DNA from: Plazaster borealis
Taxonomy: Eukaryota; Echinodermata; Asteroidea; Forcipulatida; Labidiasteridae
Length of the DNA stretch: 64,000 bases
Assembly (NCBI GenBank): GCA_021014325.1
Contig: CM037472.1
Location: 33,070,234 to 33,134,233, forward strand
Reading direction: 5' to 3'
The notes under the pieces are model-generated. The model was given only the letters and a program-made list of their open reading frames with translations, ran no database searches and had not been told where the DNA came from. This document shows positions 10,137 through 20,163 of this stretch, piece after piece; position 1 is the stretch's first letter; each line of letters begins with the position of its first letter. The translations under genes and the position numbers were made by a program.

Positions 10137-13100
10137 CTGGGAAATAAGTATACCAACACATTTTAGGGCATAATGATCATTGTTTTCACTTCACACGACA
10201 GTAAAAGAAAGGCTTTATATTAAACCAGTTGTCTGTAGGCGGCCATTTATGGTGTTTTACAAAGGACACTTATCTGTTTTCTCGTGCCTGTGGAGAGTTC
10301 TCTCGTGCGTGTGAGTAAAACCCTCGTGCCTGTGAGCAAACCCTAGTGCGTGCAAAACCCTCGTGTGTGAGAGCAAAACCCTCGTGCCTGTGCCTTCATA
10401 TTCACTACCTCAAAAACTTTAATAAACGTAGCACTTATAATTATAATGCAGAGCAAAAATACGAAAACGCCGTACTGCGAGGAACTGTGATGTTCTGCGT
10501 ATTCATAAATTAACCCAAGCTATCATCGGTGGCGTGTATAGTTCACTTATTTAGGGTAAAACACTTGGGACACAATGTGTGAATTGGTGACGAGATGTAT
10601 ACAAACCTCACCTTGATACACAAACTCGGTGCCTTCGTGGTCTGGACAAGTAGTGCGCCCCCATCGGATGTAGGCAGGTCCCCCTGCTGGATTGGTGTCT
10701 ATGATAAATAAATTAATTATATAGCAGAAAATCTATGACTTTTGCGAGCCTAAAAATCAACACTGTCGTTGAAATCTTTTGTTGATAAAGTCAATGTTGT
10801 TGGGCAGCAGTCCTTCTCTTTGTAAAGTTATTGTTTTTATTACCAATTATTTTATCAAGCTGGCAGGGAGGGGAAGAATTGTCACTTTTGGTTGTTGAGG
10901 GTTATGCGACTTGATTTAAAGGGGTGTAATTTGTATGAAGTTGTTATTTTAGATAAAGATATTGAATATTATACGATAAAATAGAAACTTACTAATGGTG
11001 GGTGAACCGGTGTCACCCGGGTCTCCTTTCAGGCCCTGTGGTCCGGCTTCTCCCTGCAGGCCTCTCTCACCAGGACTCCCCTTACGAATGCGGAAATAAT
11101 CTCATGAATATCTTATTTTTTATTTCAATTGTATGGTTCTTTACATCTTGATTTATAATGTTTAAGATCACTGATTAGCATTTTTAAAGGCATCGTACAC
11201 GTTTGGTAATTACTCAAAATATGAATTAGCATAAAAACTGACTTGGTAACGAGCAACAGAGAGCTGTTGATATTATAAAACATTGTGAGAAACGACTCCC
11301 TCTGAAGTAACGTACTTTTTGAGAAAGAGGTAATTTCTCACTAAAATAATAAAAACTTCTTGCAAGAAGTTTTTATTCCTATCTGAAAGCACACAAATTT
11401 GTACAACAAGGGTGTTTTTTCTTTCATCATTTTCTTGCAACTTCGATGACCAATTGAGCCCAAATTTCCACAGGCTTGTTATTTTATGCATATGTTGGGA
11501 TACACCAAGTGAGGATACTGGTCTTTGACAATTTCCAAACGTGTACGATGCCTTTAAGCTTGGGAAACACTGTATAGCTCTATTGTTTCTCAGACACGCC
11601 GCGACCGAGGTATCGGCGTGTTTCTGGTAAAAATCTTGTCGCTGTTTTTCTGTTTTGAACAAAGTACATAGCGCACATACGACGATTCGCAGTCATAATT
11701 CTTGATATGCGGAAGTGGGTGACCTATTTACTGTTAATTGGCCTAACGTGGCCAGGCTATGACAAACAGTATATTGTATGCGTATATTAAAAAGGTAAAA
11801 TGTTATTAAGTCATAGAGGATTTTGTCCCCGGTGTTTGTGTCCCCCATCTTAACATGGGCTGAAGGAAGTTTATTCAAAAGAGGGCGCTATATCAGACAA
11901 AATTTCCACCCTGGGGGACAGAATCTCCTGCCACACTACACTTGGTTCCAGCGGCTTAGCTAGGAATTTTTCGGGGGGGCACAGGGGGGGGGGGCATTGC
12001 TTCCAAGTGTGGGGGCCCAGGGAGAATAGGTGCAGGGGCGGATCCAGGATTTTCCAAACGGGGGGGCGTGAAAATATTCCAAGCAGCAAAATGATAAATG
12101 AAGTTTGTTGCCCCATTTCTCCCTCCCCTTCTCTCTCTCTCCCTCTTTTTTTCTTTTCTCCCTCTTTTTTTAAATTTTTTTATATGAAAAAGGGGGGCGT
12201 GCGCCCCCACGCCCCCCCCCTGGATCCGCGCCTGAGGTGTGTCAGTGGTGGGGGTCATGTACTCCTAGCCCTAGAACTATGAGGTTTGTCCGCTATCGTC
12301 TCCACGAACCTCATAGAGTGGCATGTACAAAATCCTATTAGAAACTTGTTGCCCTTCACATTTAAATGCACCTGGAGTTCTCTTTTGAAACCGGATCTCG
12401 CGAAAATTAGGCTCTACGTGTTTTTTGTTCTCACAGTGAGCTCGGCGCGGGTCCAGAAAATCCACTCCTCAAAAAAAAGTTAAAATCTCACTGTTTTTCA
12501 GAATCCTCGCCTTCCGGTAGCAATATGGCCTCCGCCGTAATCGCTGGTAACGATAACCAATGGTTCATGTTCAAAACATTGGTTTATTTGGACCCTCGTT
12601 GCGCGTGTGCATAGCATGACTTTTTGGTCTCTCCGGCATGTAGGTAATCAATGGTTTGCAGCGCGCAACGCTGGCAAGTACCAACGGCTTATGTTTATAC
12701 ACGTGAACCGTTGGTTATCGTTTACCAGCGTAGCGTGCAGCACACCCACTGTTCATTCCGCTGCATTGCATTGATCAACACGTGGGCGCGCGCGCGCTTC
12801 CGGTGATGATAGCGACAATCCCCACAGCATAAGTTAAACAATAACTATTGGCTTTGAATACGACTAAAGTGGTTTTTTTACTTTATTGTAAATGAAGGCC
12901 TACAAATAGCAGATGTATTTTATTTTGTAATGTTTTGTTTTCATTCTTTTAACTTTCTTTTTGTGTGGGCACTATTGCAATTTTTTCATGGGGGGGGCAC
13001 CTGGGGGTGGGGCACTGGAAATTTGTGAGGGGGGCCCAGCCCCCCGTGGCTACGCCGCTGCTTGGTTCCAAGTCTGTGTTCGTGGTTTTTAGTCTACCTG

Positions 13101-16100
13101 ATAGCAAATACATTAATGCCTGAAATAGCTCCCTCTCTTGGATCAACATCCGTCAGAAGGTGTGATAGCCAATCTGCGGGGGAGTTTTGCGTGGCTGATG
13201 CAGAGAAATAACCGCGAACTCATACTGGAAATCAAGTCTACTGCCACACCGGTTCGTGGCGCGACTGACGAACTGTAATAGTACAATATTTACCTTCTCT
13301 CCCAGTGAACCTGGAGCTCCAGGCCTCCCGTCCCGTCCATCCATACCGTCTCTTCCATCTCGGCCATCTCGACAAGGTCTTGTCACGAGTGGTCGATCTG
13401 ATGGTCAGTTAAAACAAAAACAGTTTTTTCTATTGCCAACAAAAAAAGACAAAGAAGTTAGGCGGCCACGGCCTAAAAAAATTACAATTTGTAAATTCTT
13501 ATTTTACATTCATAAAATGCAGGGTATACCTTTTTATGTCCATAAAAACCTACTTGGTAAGAATTACTGCAGCTGTTGATAATGTATACAATTTTGAAAA
13601 ATGATTCCCTTCTATAAAGGAATATGATTTTAGAGAGAGTGATTCAAAATTTTAAATCTGAGAAACGTTTCATGCATGACACGTTTCTCAGATTGTGTAA
13701 TATTCGAATAACGATTATTCTTCCTCCGTGGACATAACCGATTTTCGGCAAAATCGCTACCACCTTTTGAAATGAAATTTGCACAGGTATAAAGTTTTAC
13801 TGTGGCCTTACAATTAAGATCGGGTCTGGAAAAAGTGGACCTAATGATAAAAAAGAAATTGCTGAAGAAAAAAACCCTACCCTCTGGAAGGAACTTCGGG
13901 TGTAAAAGCACTGACGAGGCGTTGTTCTCGACATCGAACGCGTAGTCCATGGACTTAATATCCAAGCTTCTTCTCTGTCTCGACAAGAGCTCATTGAGGG
14001 CGCCCGGCATTTCATTTTCGTTGTGGCTTGTTGGTAGAGAAATTCTTTCCAATAACGCCAGACGCTCTCCGTGAGATTCCATCTGGACCTGCATAAAGTC
14101 AACCGGTGAATAAGTTTTTAAGAAAACAAAGTGAAAATAGCCATATGTCACACATCGTAAACTGTAACCCACCTTTTTACCGACATGGACAATTATTATG
14201 TCCGACAAATAACGGTTTGTCGGCCAGAATAGACCGTGTAAATCTCACGACCATAAGGTCACCATTGAGCTTCCTGGGCACCTCTGAGCCATCCGCTTTG
14301 GGAGATTAACGTGGGTGCAATGTTGTGTGATTTTCATTTCTGTCACATCACTTTTTTCAACCCTCAAAACATATTGGTGGAATGATTACATTTAAAACTA
14401 ACATGTAGGCCTAATACATAAAATAAAAAAACAATCTGAACATTTAATAGAAAATGAAGAAACATCCGGCTCGAAGTGGCAATTGCCAATTATTTTACGC
14501 CGAGTGTGCTTAAAGGTATCGTACACGTTTGGTAATAACTCAAAATAAATATTAGCATAAAAACTTACTTGGTAACAAGCAACGGAGAGCTGTTGATAAT
14601 ATAAAACATTGTAAGAAACGACTCCCTCTGAAGTAACGTAGTTTTTGAGAAAGAGGTAATTTCTCACTGAAATAATAAAAACCTTGCAAGAAGTTTTTAT
14701 TCCTATCTGAAAGCACACAAATTTGTACAACAATGGTGTTTTTTTTTCTTTCATCATTTTCTTGCAACTTCAATGACCAATGGAGCCCAAATTTTCACAG
14801 GCTTGTTATTTTATGCATATGTTGGCATACACCAAGTGAGAACACTGGTTTTTGACCATTTCCAAACGTGTTCAGTGCCTTTAAATTTGGATATAAGTGC
14901 TTCGTTACTTAGTGCGAAAACAGACCTTGTATCGCGTGGATTTTACGTGATTTTGAATGGCGTCACCCGGGACAACGACGTCCTAGTTTCGCGCGGTTTG
15001 GGTACCGTTCTACTACTAAGCAGCTTGCTCTAATTTGCATGCGTGTACGTCAATGATCACGACGATTGTTTTTTTATTCCATGTTCTTTGTGGTCAAGCG
15101 TAAAGCGGAAATTACAGTCAGCCTTAAAAAAAACCAATGTGTTCCAAGATTTGCAAAAAGGTTTACAGTGTAAAATCTCTAAATAATTTAGGTTTTTTTT
15201 ATTCAAACCATATCTCAATACAAGTTCTTTTCAAAAACAAATGCCACAATACACGCAGTAGCTGCTATTCGAGGTGCCCGAAGTCCAGATTCTCGCAAAA
15301 GCTCTTACGCTCTGAGAACAACTAACACAGTCATATGGGTCGGTTGTAATGAATCCTTTGACACCATATAAGTCGGAAATTTGGACTATGTCGTACATAA
15401 TGGTCTATAACAACTGGTTAACATTAACAACTCATTCTTTTGACGAAGGAACATTTTTCTGTAGTGGTTCTAATTAGAAGATCAGTAAACTTGGATATTT
15501 TTAAAAATCAAGAGCACATTAAGAGAGGTCGAGGAAATTAGCCATATCTTTCTTAAATATTAAATAGACGATCTGTAAGTTTGGATACTTCTCAAAATCA
15601 AGAGCACATTTGGAGAGGTCGAGGAAATAAGCCCACAAGAACCTGGACTAAAATAGAGAAACTAATAAAACTGTAAAGGGACTCCAGGTGGACCGGAATG
15701 GCGTCTGATCTCAAAAAGAAAGAGGTCGAGGAAATAAGCCCACAAGAACCTGGACTAAAATAGAGAAACTAATAAAACTGTAAAGGGACTCCAGGTGGAC
15801 CGGAATGGCGTCTGATCTCAAAAAGAAAGATAAAGAAATTCAAAATGGTTACCGGTATACAGGTGTGGCGCTAAAGAGTGTGGATTGACGTAAGTCTGTT
15901 TAATGTTATTCTGCTGCCTAATCATAACTGAGTAGGCCTATTTATATTAGAGGTAGCCCAGCTTACATGCATACGTTGGGCCAACGTCGGAGTCACTTTT
16001 AAAACGTTGTACGAACGTTGGTAAACAGTATGAAATACAACAGTTAGAATTACAACGATGTCAAAACTTAGTAATGATAGGGGCAGCATAACGTCGGCTA

Positions 16101-18759
16101 ATTTAGGTTGTGCTAACGTCGGGAAATGTTGTGCAGTGAAACAGGTCGTTTATCAACGTTGGCTCAACGTAGTTATAATACGGGCAACCAAACGTCGGCT
16201 TTCATATATTGTGCCAACGTCGGGATATGTTGTGCAGTATAACAGGTCAATTTGCAACGTTGGCTCAGCGTTGGTAAAATACGGGCAACCTAACGTCTGC
16301 ATCCTTAGGTTATGCCAACGTGTGGAATTGTTGTGCCGTTTAACAGGTCGTTTTCCAACGTTGGCATAACGTAGTTATAATGTGGGCAACCTGACATAAG
16401 CGTCCTAAGGTTGTGCCAACGTCAGGAAGTGTTGTAAGAGGTCACTTTACAACCCAGATAACATTCATACGTTGGGTCAACGTTGGCCTAACGTTGAAAT
16501 AAATGCAAATTTGTGGGCGTGACTTAGAAGTGTGTAATTTTTCTTTGACAATACCTAAACAAATTAATTGTTGAGTTTAAGAATTTCCAAGGCAAGTTTT
16601 TGTACTTTTGTGGATAATTCGTCTGTAAGAAAATATGAACATCAAAAATGGAAAAAACCATTTGTCATTCCAATATGTGAATTAAGAAGTAAACAGTTTT
16701 AATTAAAAAAGGTGTAAACCATATGACTAGAAAGTCTGTGGATCCTGGACTATATAAATACAAGACATGCAGTGCACAAGGGTGTATAGGATTGTATTTA
16801 TAGGTTGTAGTTAAAATGTATATAGTTATTAATATAGACGATTACTTGTAAGTAACATAACTGATAATTATAAATTAATATACACTAATTACTTGAATTA
16901 ATTAAAAGAAAAATAACCTCTAAATAATTGTTTTAGATTATTCGTCCGTTGGCCCAACGTTGGGCCAATGTTGGAAATAAACGTCAATACGACGTCAGCT
17001 GCCGACGTTGTACCAACTAAAAATATTATGTTTTCCCGACGTTTAACTAAAACGTCTAACGAACGTAAGAGGTGCAGACGTCGCCAAAAAAAGTGCCGAC
17101 GTCATAACGGGGTTTTGCCAACGTTGGCCCAAAGTCCTCGACGTTTGCCTGATGGAAAAAACAACGTCACCACAACGTCACATGCCAACGGTTGCCCAAC
17201 CAAAAATGTGTACGTATGCCAACGTTGGGCCGACGTATACATGTTAGCTGGGAGGGTCATAGATTAGTAAATACTCAAAAAAATGGTAGCCATAAAAACT
17301 TACTTGGTGAAAAGCACGCACTGCAGCTGTTGATAATATAATCTGTTTTGAGAAAGGATTCACTTCGAAGTAATGGTTTAGATAATTTTTCACCCAAAAA
17401 CTTGTAATCTGAGAGTTGGTGTCCGTTCGCGAATGCTGCGGCCAGAGTGTCACCTCGCTAAACGCGGATAGGTTAGATGTTCTTGTGACCGAGACAGTTT
17501 TGTTGCTGCTTTCTCAGAAAGTAGACACTATTCAGATGAAAACTTTTATTTGTTAATTAGTGTGTATATTTCTTTATGACTGTGCCTATATAAATCAGCA
17601 TCTCGTTGACAAGAACCAATCTATGACACTACATTAGGCATACGTTGACCCCACGACAGACTTGAATGGCTACAGAAGGAAGAGCAAGAGTTGCTGAAGT
17701 CTCTTGTTTACACAAAAGAGACTATTTTGAGATGATGTAACGATCCATCTTATAAGTCTAAACCAGGCATGCCTGTCCAAACTCCTAACTGAGTTTATTT
17801 GGTCATCAAACAGATTAAGAATATAAGAACTTAGCAATAATACCTAATTAGGGTGTATAGGGCAAGTATTTATCGACATAGCATGTTTATCGGTAGGCCT
17901 GGACATCCATCACATTCACTTTTAACGTTAACAATAATTAAACTTTTAAAGTTTACAATCTGAGAAGTGCCTGAATTTGGCATTTTTCCTTTAGAAGACA
18001 ATAAAACGCATGTCTTTAGATTTGGATTGATTGGGGTCATAATTATATGTGATAATGAAATCAACAAGACTAAAATCAACATATAGGCTATATCAAATAT
18101 GTCAACATTTTAACTTTTTTGTTAACCGTGGGTAATCAAATGGTTAAAGGGTCTGTATACGTTTGGTGGTTTGAACCCATTGTTTATTTCAATCCTATAT
18201 ATAGTTGTAGATAATACCATAAAACTAACCTGTGGAAATTTCATTTCAAAAGGTGGTACCTTTTTTTTAAATATTGCGAACAATCCGGAGCGGTTATGTC
18301 CACGCAGGAAGAATAATCTGCAATTAGAATATACAACCTGAGAAACGTTATATGCAGTAACGCTTCTCAGATTCAAATTTTGGGGGATAACAAATTAAAA
18401 CCTTTTCCATAACCGCAGTACTTCGAAATGAAAAGTTTCTCAAAATGCACTATACTATCCAAAGCTGCTGTACTTCTTACCAAGTAAGTTTTTTATTGCC
18501 ATTCATTTTCAGAGTCATTACCAAACGTATACAGACCCTTTAAGTTTTCTTGATAAAACTAAATGTTTACCCTGACGGACTGCAACTCCGTGCGAAAGTA
18601 GAACGCCGTCAAGCCAACCAAAGCAGCGGTGATGCACAGGTTAAGCAGTGTTCCAGCAATAAACCACCGCCAAAGCTGTCCACTACGTCTTTCCGATGGA
18701 ATCAGCATTTCGCTACCACCAAGCGATGGAAATCCAGACAACTTCTTCATCGAAGTCAT
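9646..18759 (-). CDS. Membrane-anchored short-chain collagen (C4-like), six exons
   Basis: Exons on the minus strand: 18,571-18,759; 13,881-14,088; 13,294-13,397; 10,993-11,080; 10,612-10,698; 9,646-10,136. All junctions are GT-AG and phases agree, giving about 388 residues. Residues 1-31 are cytoplasmic. A TM helix follows (about 33-55, FIAGTLLNLCITAALVGL), so the protein is type II. Exon 2 is a charged stalk with RQRRS, a possible furin-type site. Exons 3-4 encode about 16 Gly-X-Y triplets, starting at CRDGRDGRDG. Exons 5-6 encode the Cys-rich C-terminal domain of sponge and echinoderm 'short-chain collagen C4-like' proteins (YIRWGRTTCP, DVPCAVCR, CGSIPCPPYV). Likely a trimeric cell-surface or shed matrix or recognition protein. 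Introns hold several mobile elements. A TATA box lies about 50 bp upstream of the start. Confidence 0.85.
10270..10398. repeat. Degenerate minisatellite
   Basis: Units close to CCCTCGTGCCTGTGAGCAAA repeat about five times with length variation. The corresponding stretch of copy 2 is replaced by a MITE plus A-rich sequence. It lies in the intron between exons 5 and 6. Confidence 0.65.
11184..11557. mobile_element. TTAA-flanked MITE (family A), full length
   Basis: Starts TTAAAGGCATCGTACACGTT and ends AACGTGTACGATGCCTTTAA, so the termini are inverted repeats next to TTAA. It has an internal perfect palindrome around ACTTCTTGCAAGAAGT and no coding capacity. Copy 2 has the uninterrupted site near 30,288 (ATTTTGAAGC, one base changed from TTAA). 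This is a piggyBac-type target preference; the autonomous partner is not in the window. It lies in intron 3 of the collagen gene. Confidence 0.85.
11811..11940. repeat. GGTGTGGCAGGAGATTCTG repeat (family C), partial
   Basis: Contains the family landmarks GAGGATTTTGTCCCCGG, GGGCGCTAT and GGGGACAGAATCTCCTGCCA. Other members lie at 7,974, 26,699, 30,561, 48,842, 61,616 and 62,334. Confidence 0.65.
11949..13060. mobile_element. hAT-type non-autonomous element with 8-bp target duplication
   Basis: Termini CAGCGGCTTAGC and GCTACGCCGCTG are inverted repeats. The 8-bp direct repeat CTTGGTTC flanks both sides (11,941-11,948 and 13,061-13,068). Copy 2 shows the uninterrupted site once (30,733-30,740). 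An 8-bp duplication plus a CAG terminus is the signature of hAT elements. G-rich and C-rich subterminal tracts are present and there is no transposase. A second element is nested at 12,033-12,234. It lies within collagen intron 3. Confidence 0.9.
12033..12234. mobile_element. Nested MITE with CAGGGGCGGATCCAGG termini
   Basis: Left end CAGGGGCGGATCCAGGATTT and right end CCTGGATCCGCGCCTG are inverted repeats. The 5-bp motif AGGTG occurs on both flanks. The interior has a CT-rich run and a G/C-rich palindromic segment. No coding capacity. Confidence 0.75.
13545..13800. mobile_element. Partial TTAA-type MITE (family B)
   Basis: Shares with 18,144-18,543 the CTACTTGGTAAGAATTACTGCAG-type arm, the foldback pair TCTGAGAAACGT/ACGTTTCTCAGA and the segment beginning CCACCTTTTGAAATGAAATT. 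Both TTAA ends are missing or eroded. Confidence 0.55.
14510..14884. mobile_element. TTAA-flanked MITE (family A), full length
   Basis: TTAAAGGTATCGTACACG begins it and CACGTGTT-like sequence then CCTTTAA ends it. The interior matches 11,184-11,557 closely, except for a few bases lost in the central palindrome. It lies in intron 1 of the collagen gene. Confidence 0.8.
15614..15838. repeat. 107-bp tandem duplication
   Basis: A unit starting AGAGGTCGAGGAAATAAGCC and ending in CTCAAAAAGAAAG is present twice without visible divergence (starts 15,614 and 15,721). A diverged partial unit precedes it near 15,524. It is intronic. Confidence 0.85.
15957..17252. mobile_element. ACGTTGG-array element with CCCAGCTAACA-type ends
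   Basis: Left end CCCAGCTTACATGCATACGT and right end (reverse complement) CCCAGCTAACATGTATACGT form imperfect inverted repeats of about 30 bp. Two interior blocks (15,980-16,500 and 16,945-17,250) consist of dozens of degenerate ACGTTGG / CCAACGT units in both orientations. They flank an AT-rich core with no gene. The element at 52,191-54,965 has the same architecture. Confidence 0.7.
17253..18143. other. Intron 1 sequence with a MITE remnant
   Basis: The first about 170 bp resemble a family-A/B arm (ACTTACTTGGT, GCAGCTGTTGATAATATAA). The rest is AT-rich with no recognisable feature. Confidence 0.5.
18144..18543. mobile_element. TTAA-flanked MITE (family B), full length
   Basis: TTAAAGGGTCTGTATACGTT begins it and AACGTATACAGACCCTTTAA ends it, a perfect 20-bp terminal inverted repeat. 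The interior holds a foldback around CTGAGAAACGTTATATGCAG. It sits only 28 bp from the exon 1 splice donor of the collagen gene. Related copies: 58,251-58,652 (full) and 13,545-13,800 (partial). Confidence 0.85.
18571..18759 (-). CDS. Collagen gene exon 1: cytoplasmic tail and TM anchor
   Basis: ATG at 18,759; the next in-frame ATG is three codons downstream, and an in-frame stop lies upstream. It encodes 63 residues: a basic cytoplasmic tail and one hydrophobic helix (WFIAGTLLNLCITAALVGL). The donor GTAAAC follows 18,571 in phase 0, matching exon 2. There is no cleavable signal peptide, so a type II membrane topology is inferred. Confidence 0.75.
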
Positions 18760-18810
18760 TTTCTGCGAGAACAGTCCCACAAATGTTGCATTTCACCGGC
18801 GAATAGGCCC

Positions 18811-18819
18811 TTATATATA
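18811..18819 (-). promoter_or_regulatory. TATA box of the collagen gene
   Basis: The minus strand reads CTATATATAAGGG here, about 50 bp before the ATG at 18,759. This allows a start site about 25-30 bp downstream and a 5' UTR of some 20-30 nt. Inferred from position and consensus only. Confidence 0.55.
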
Positions 18820-19459
18820 GACATGCCCGTGTTTAAAGGAAAGGTCTAACTGGCATGAGTCGGGCCCAAGCTTCCACCGAATCCGGAGCAACAAAAATAT
18901 GTTTCATACCTAATGTTTACATGCAGAAATAACTGGGAAATCGATGCCAAGTGACGTGTCTAAGGAGGGGGCGTGCCCCAAAAATAATTTCCGTATCCCC
19001 GAGTGCCCCCCCCCCCATTGAAAATGTGTGTACCTTTGAGATTAAAACATTACTGGAATAACATGTAACATTTTATAAGCGTGTATGTAGTATTTCCAAT
19101 GTTGTCTATTTACCTGCAGACACTGTTTTTAGCTTTAAAAAAAGTTAGTGGCCCGAAGCTCCGACCCAAGCAGAGTCTTTCTCGAAGGCTAAATGACAAC
19201 TCAACACACATAATATGTTTAGTTAACTGAAGAGGTCAAGTGGGAAGAAATGAAAAGAGGGAGAGACAGAAAGCACACAGAAAAGCAAGGGAAGAACAAT
19301 GAAGAAAGAGACAAAGGGGTATAGGGAAGGGGCTGGTTTAACCACAAGAGGTTGGAAACACAAAAGAAAAAAATCAAAGCTAGGAAGAAAAAGTAATTAA
19401 TTACTGAATGAGACAGGATATCTGTGGAAAAAGGAGAAGGCGAAGACAAAAAGTTGTTA
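18820..19459. other. Upstream flank, no gene seen
   Basis: Includes a C run at about 19,005 and a purine-rich stretch (19,230-19,450). Nothing coding is supported. Confidence 0.5.
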
Positions 19460-20163
19460 ATCATAATTTATACCTTCTTGAATGTTCAGACACATTGGGG
19501 TTGAATGGTCTGATGGAGGCGCCGTATCCACAGTTTCTCACTATACTATGACCAACGGTCTCTCTGCGGTTACCTAGTGCCACAAAGCCCTGTAAAAAAA
19601 ATGTCAGAAATGGAGCGGTAGATTGAGGTGATGTCCTACGGTTGGTATCCAGCTTTTGGATGTTGACTTTTGATATAACGGCCATAGAAACGCCTTTTGA
19701 TGAGAGTAGTTCTTGTTCCACCTACATGATATTGAACACCACGACCTTTGCAAGATGAGATTCGTGGTGGTGCAGGTGACATGACCCCTTTGCCTTATGG
19801 GCGGTACCACCGGTATGGCTGGTGAAGGAATCCGATTATCTGATGTGTTGTCTACAGACTATGCACTTGAAAGTGTTGGAACACCTAAAAGTTCCCTGTG
19901 GCATAGGGGGATTAATATTATTAGCGGGGGGATTCTGACCGGACAATGAGATCCCTGCTTGCTGAGACTGTGTGGGCGTCTTTATTGGCAACTATGTGCT
20001 CTTCATGCTTTTCGAGACCATTGGACATTGCCTTTAAGGCTGCTTTCACGGGTTGTTTTCTTACTTCCAACAGGATGTTCAATAAACTCAGAAGCAGGAA
20101 ACATAGGAAGCACCCGGGATTGAGAAAATCCCCCAAAACCTCCCTCGAAACTTTAACTTAAAG
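19460..20163 (-). pseudogene. Decayed GIY-YIG retroelement fragment, copy 2
   Basis: Longer than copy 1 at its 3' end. Beyond the TCTTTNLI and GGTRTT/KRRF blocks it continues with ALGNRRETVGHSIVRNC and SIRPFNPNVSE, resembling the closing helix of GIY-YIG nuclease domains in retroelements. Frames change several times (for example between 19,604 and 19,810), so no protein is expected. Family call is by motif order. Confidence 0.5.

Larger units (their letters stand above)
1..13080. repeat. Segmental duplication, copy 1 (direct)
   Basis: This block is repeated almost base for base at 19,566-30,745 and, inverted and more diverged, at 46,717-57,262. Differences from copy 2 are mostly whole insertions or deletions. 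Copy 1 keeps about 890 bp (1,690-2,585) that copy 2 lacks. It carries a TTAA-flanked element at 11,184-11,557 and a hAT-type element at 11,949-13,060 for which copy 2 has the empty sites, and it lacks about 52 bp of GPCR sequence. The left edge is cut by the window start. Confidence 0.9.

Noticed and set aside
13630..14208. 192-codon minus-strand frame as an intronless gene
   Set aside because: Only 13,881-14,088 fits the collagen gene, with matching splice sites and phases. The rest is intron and MITE sequence.
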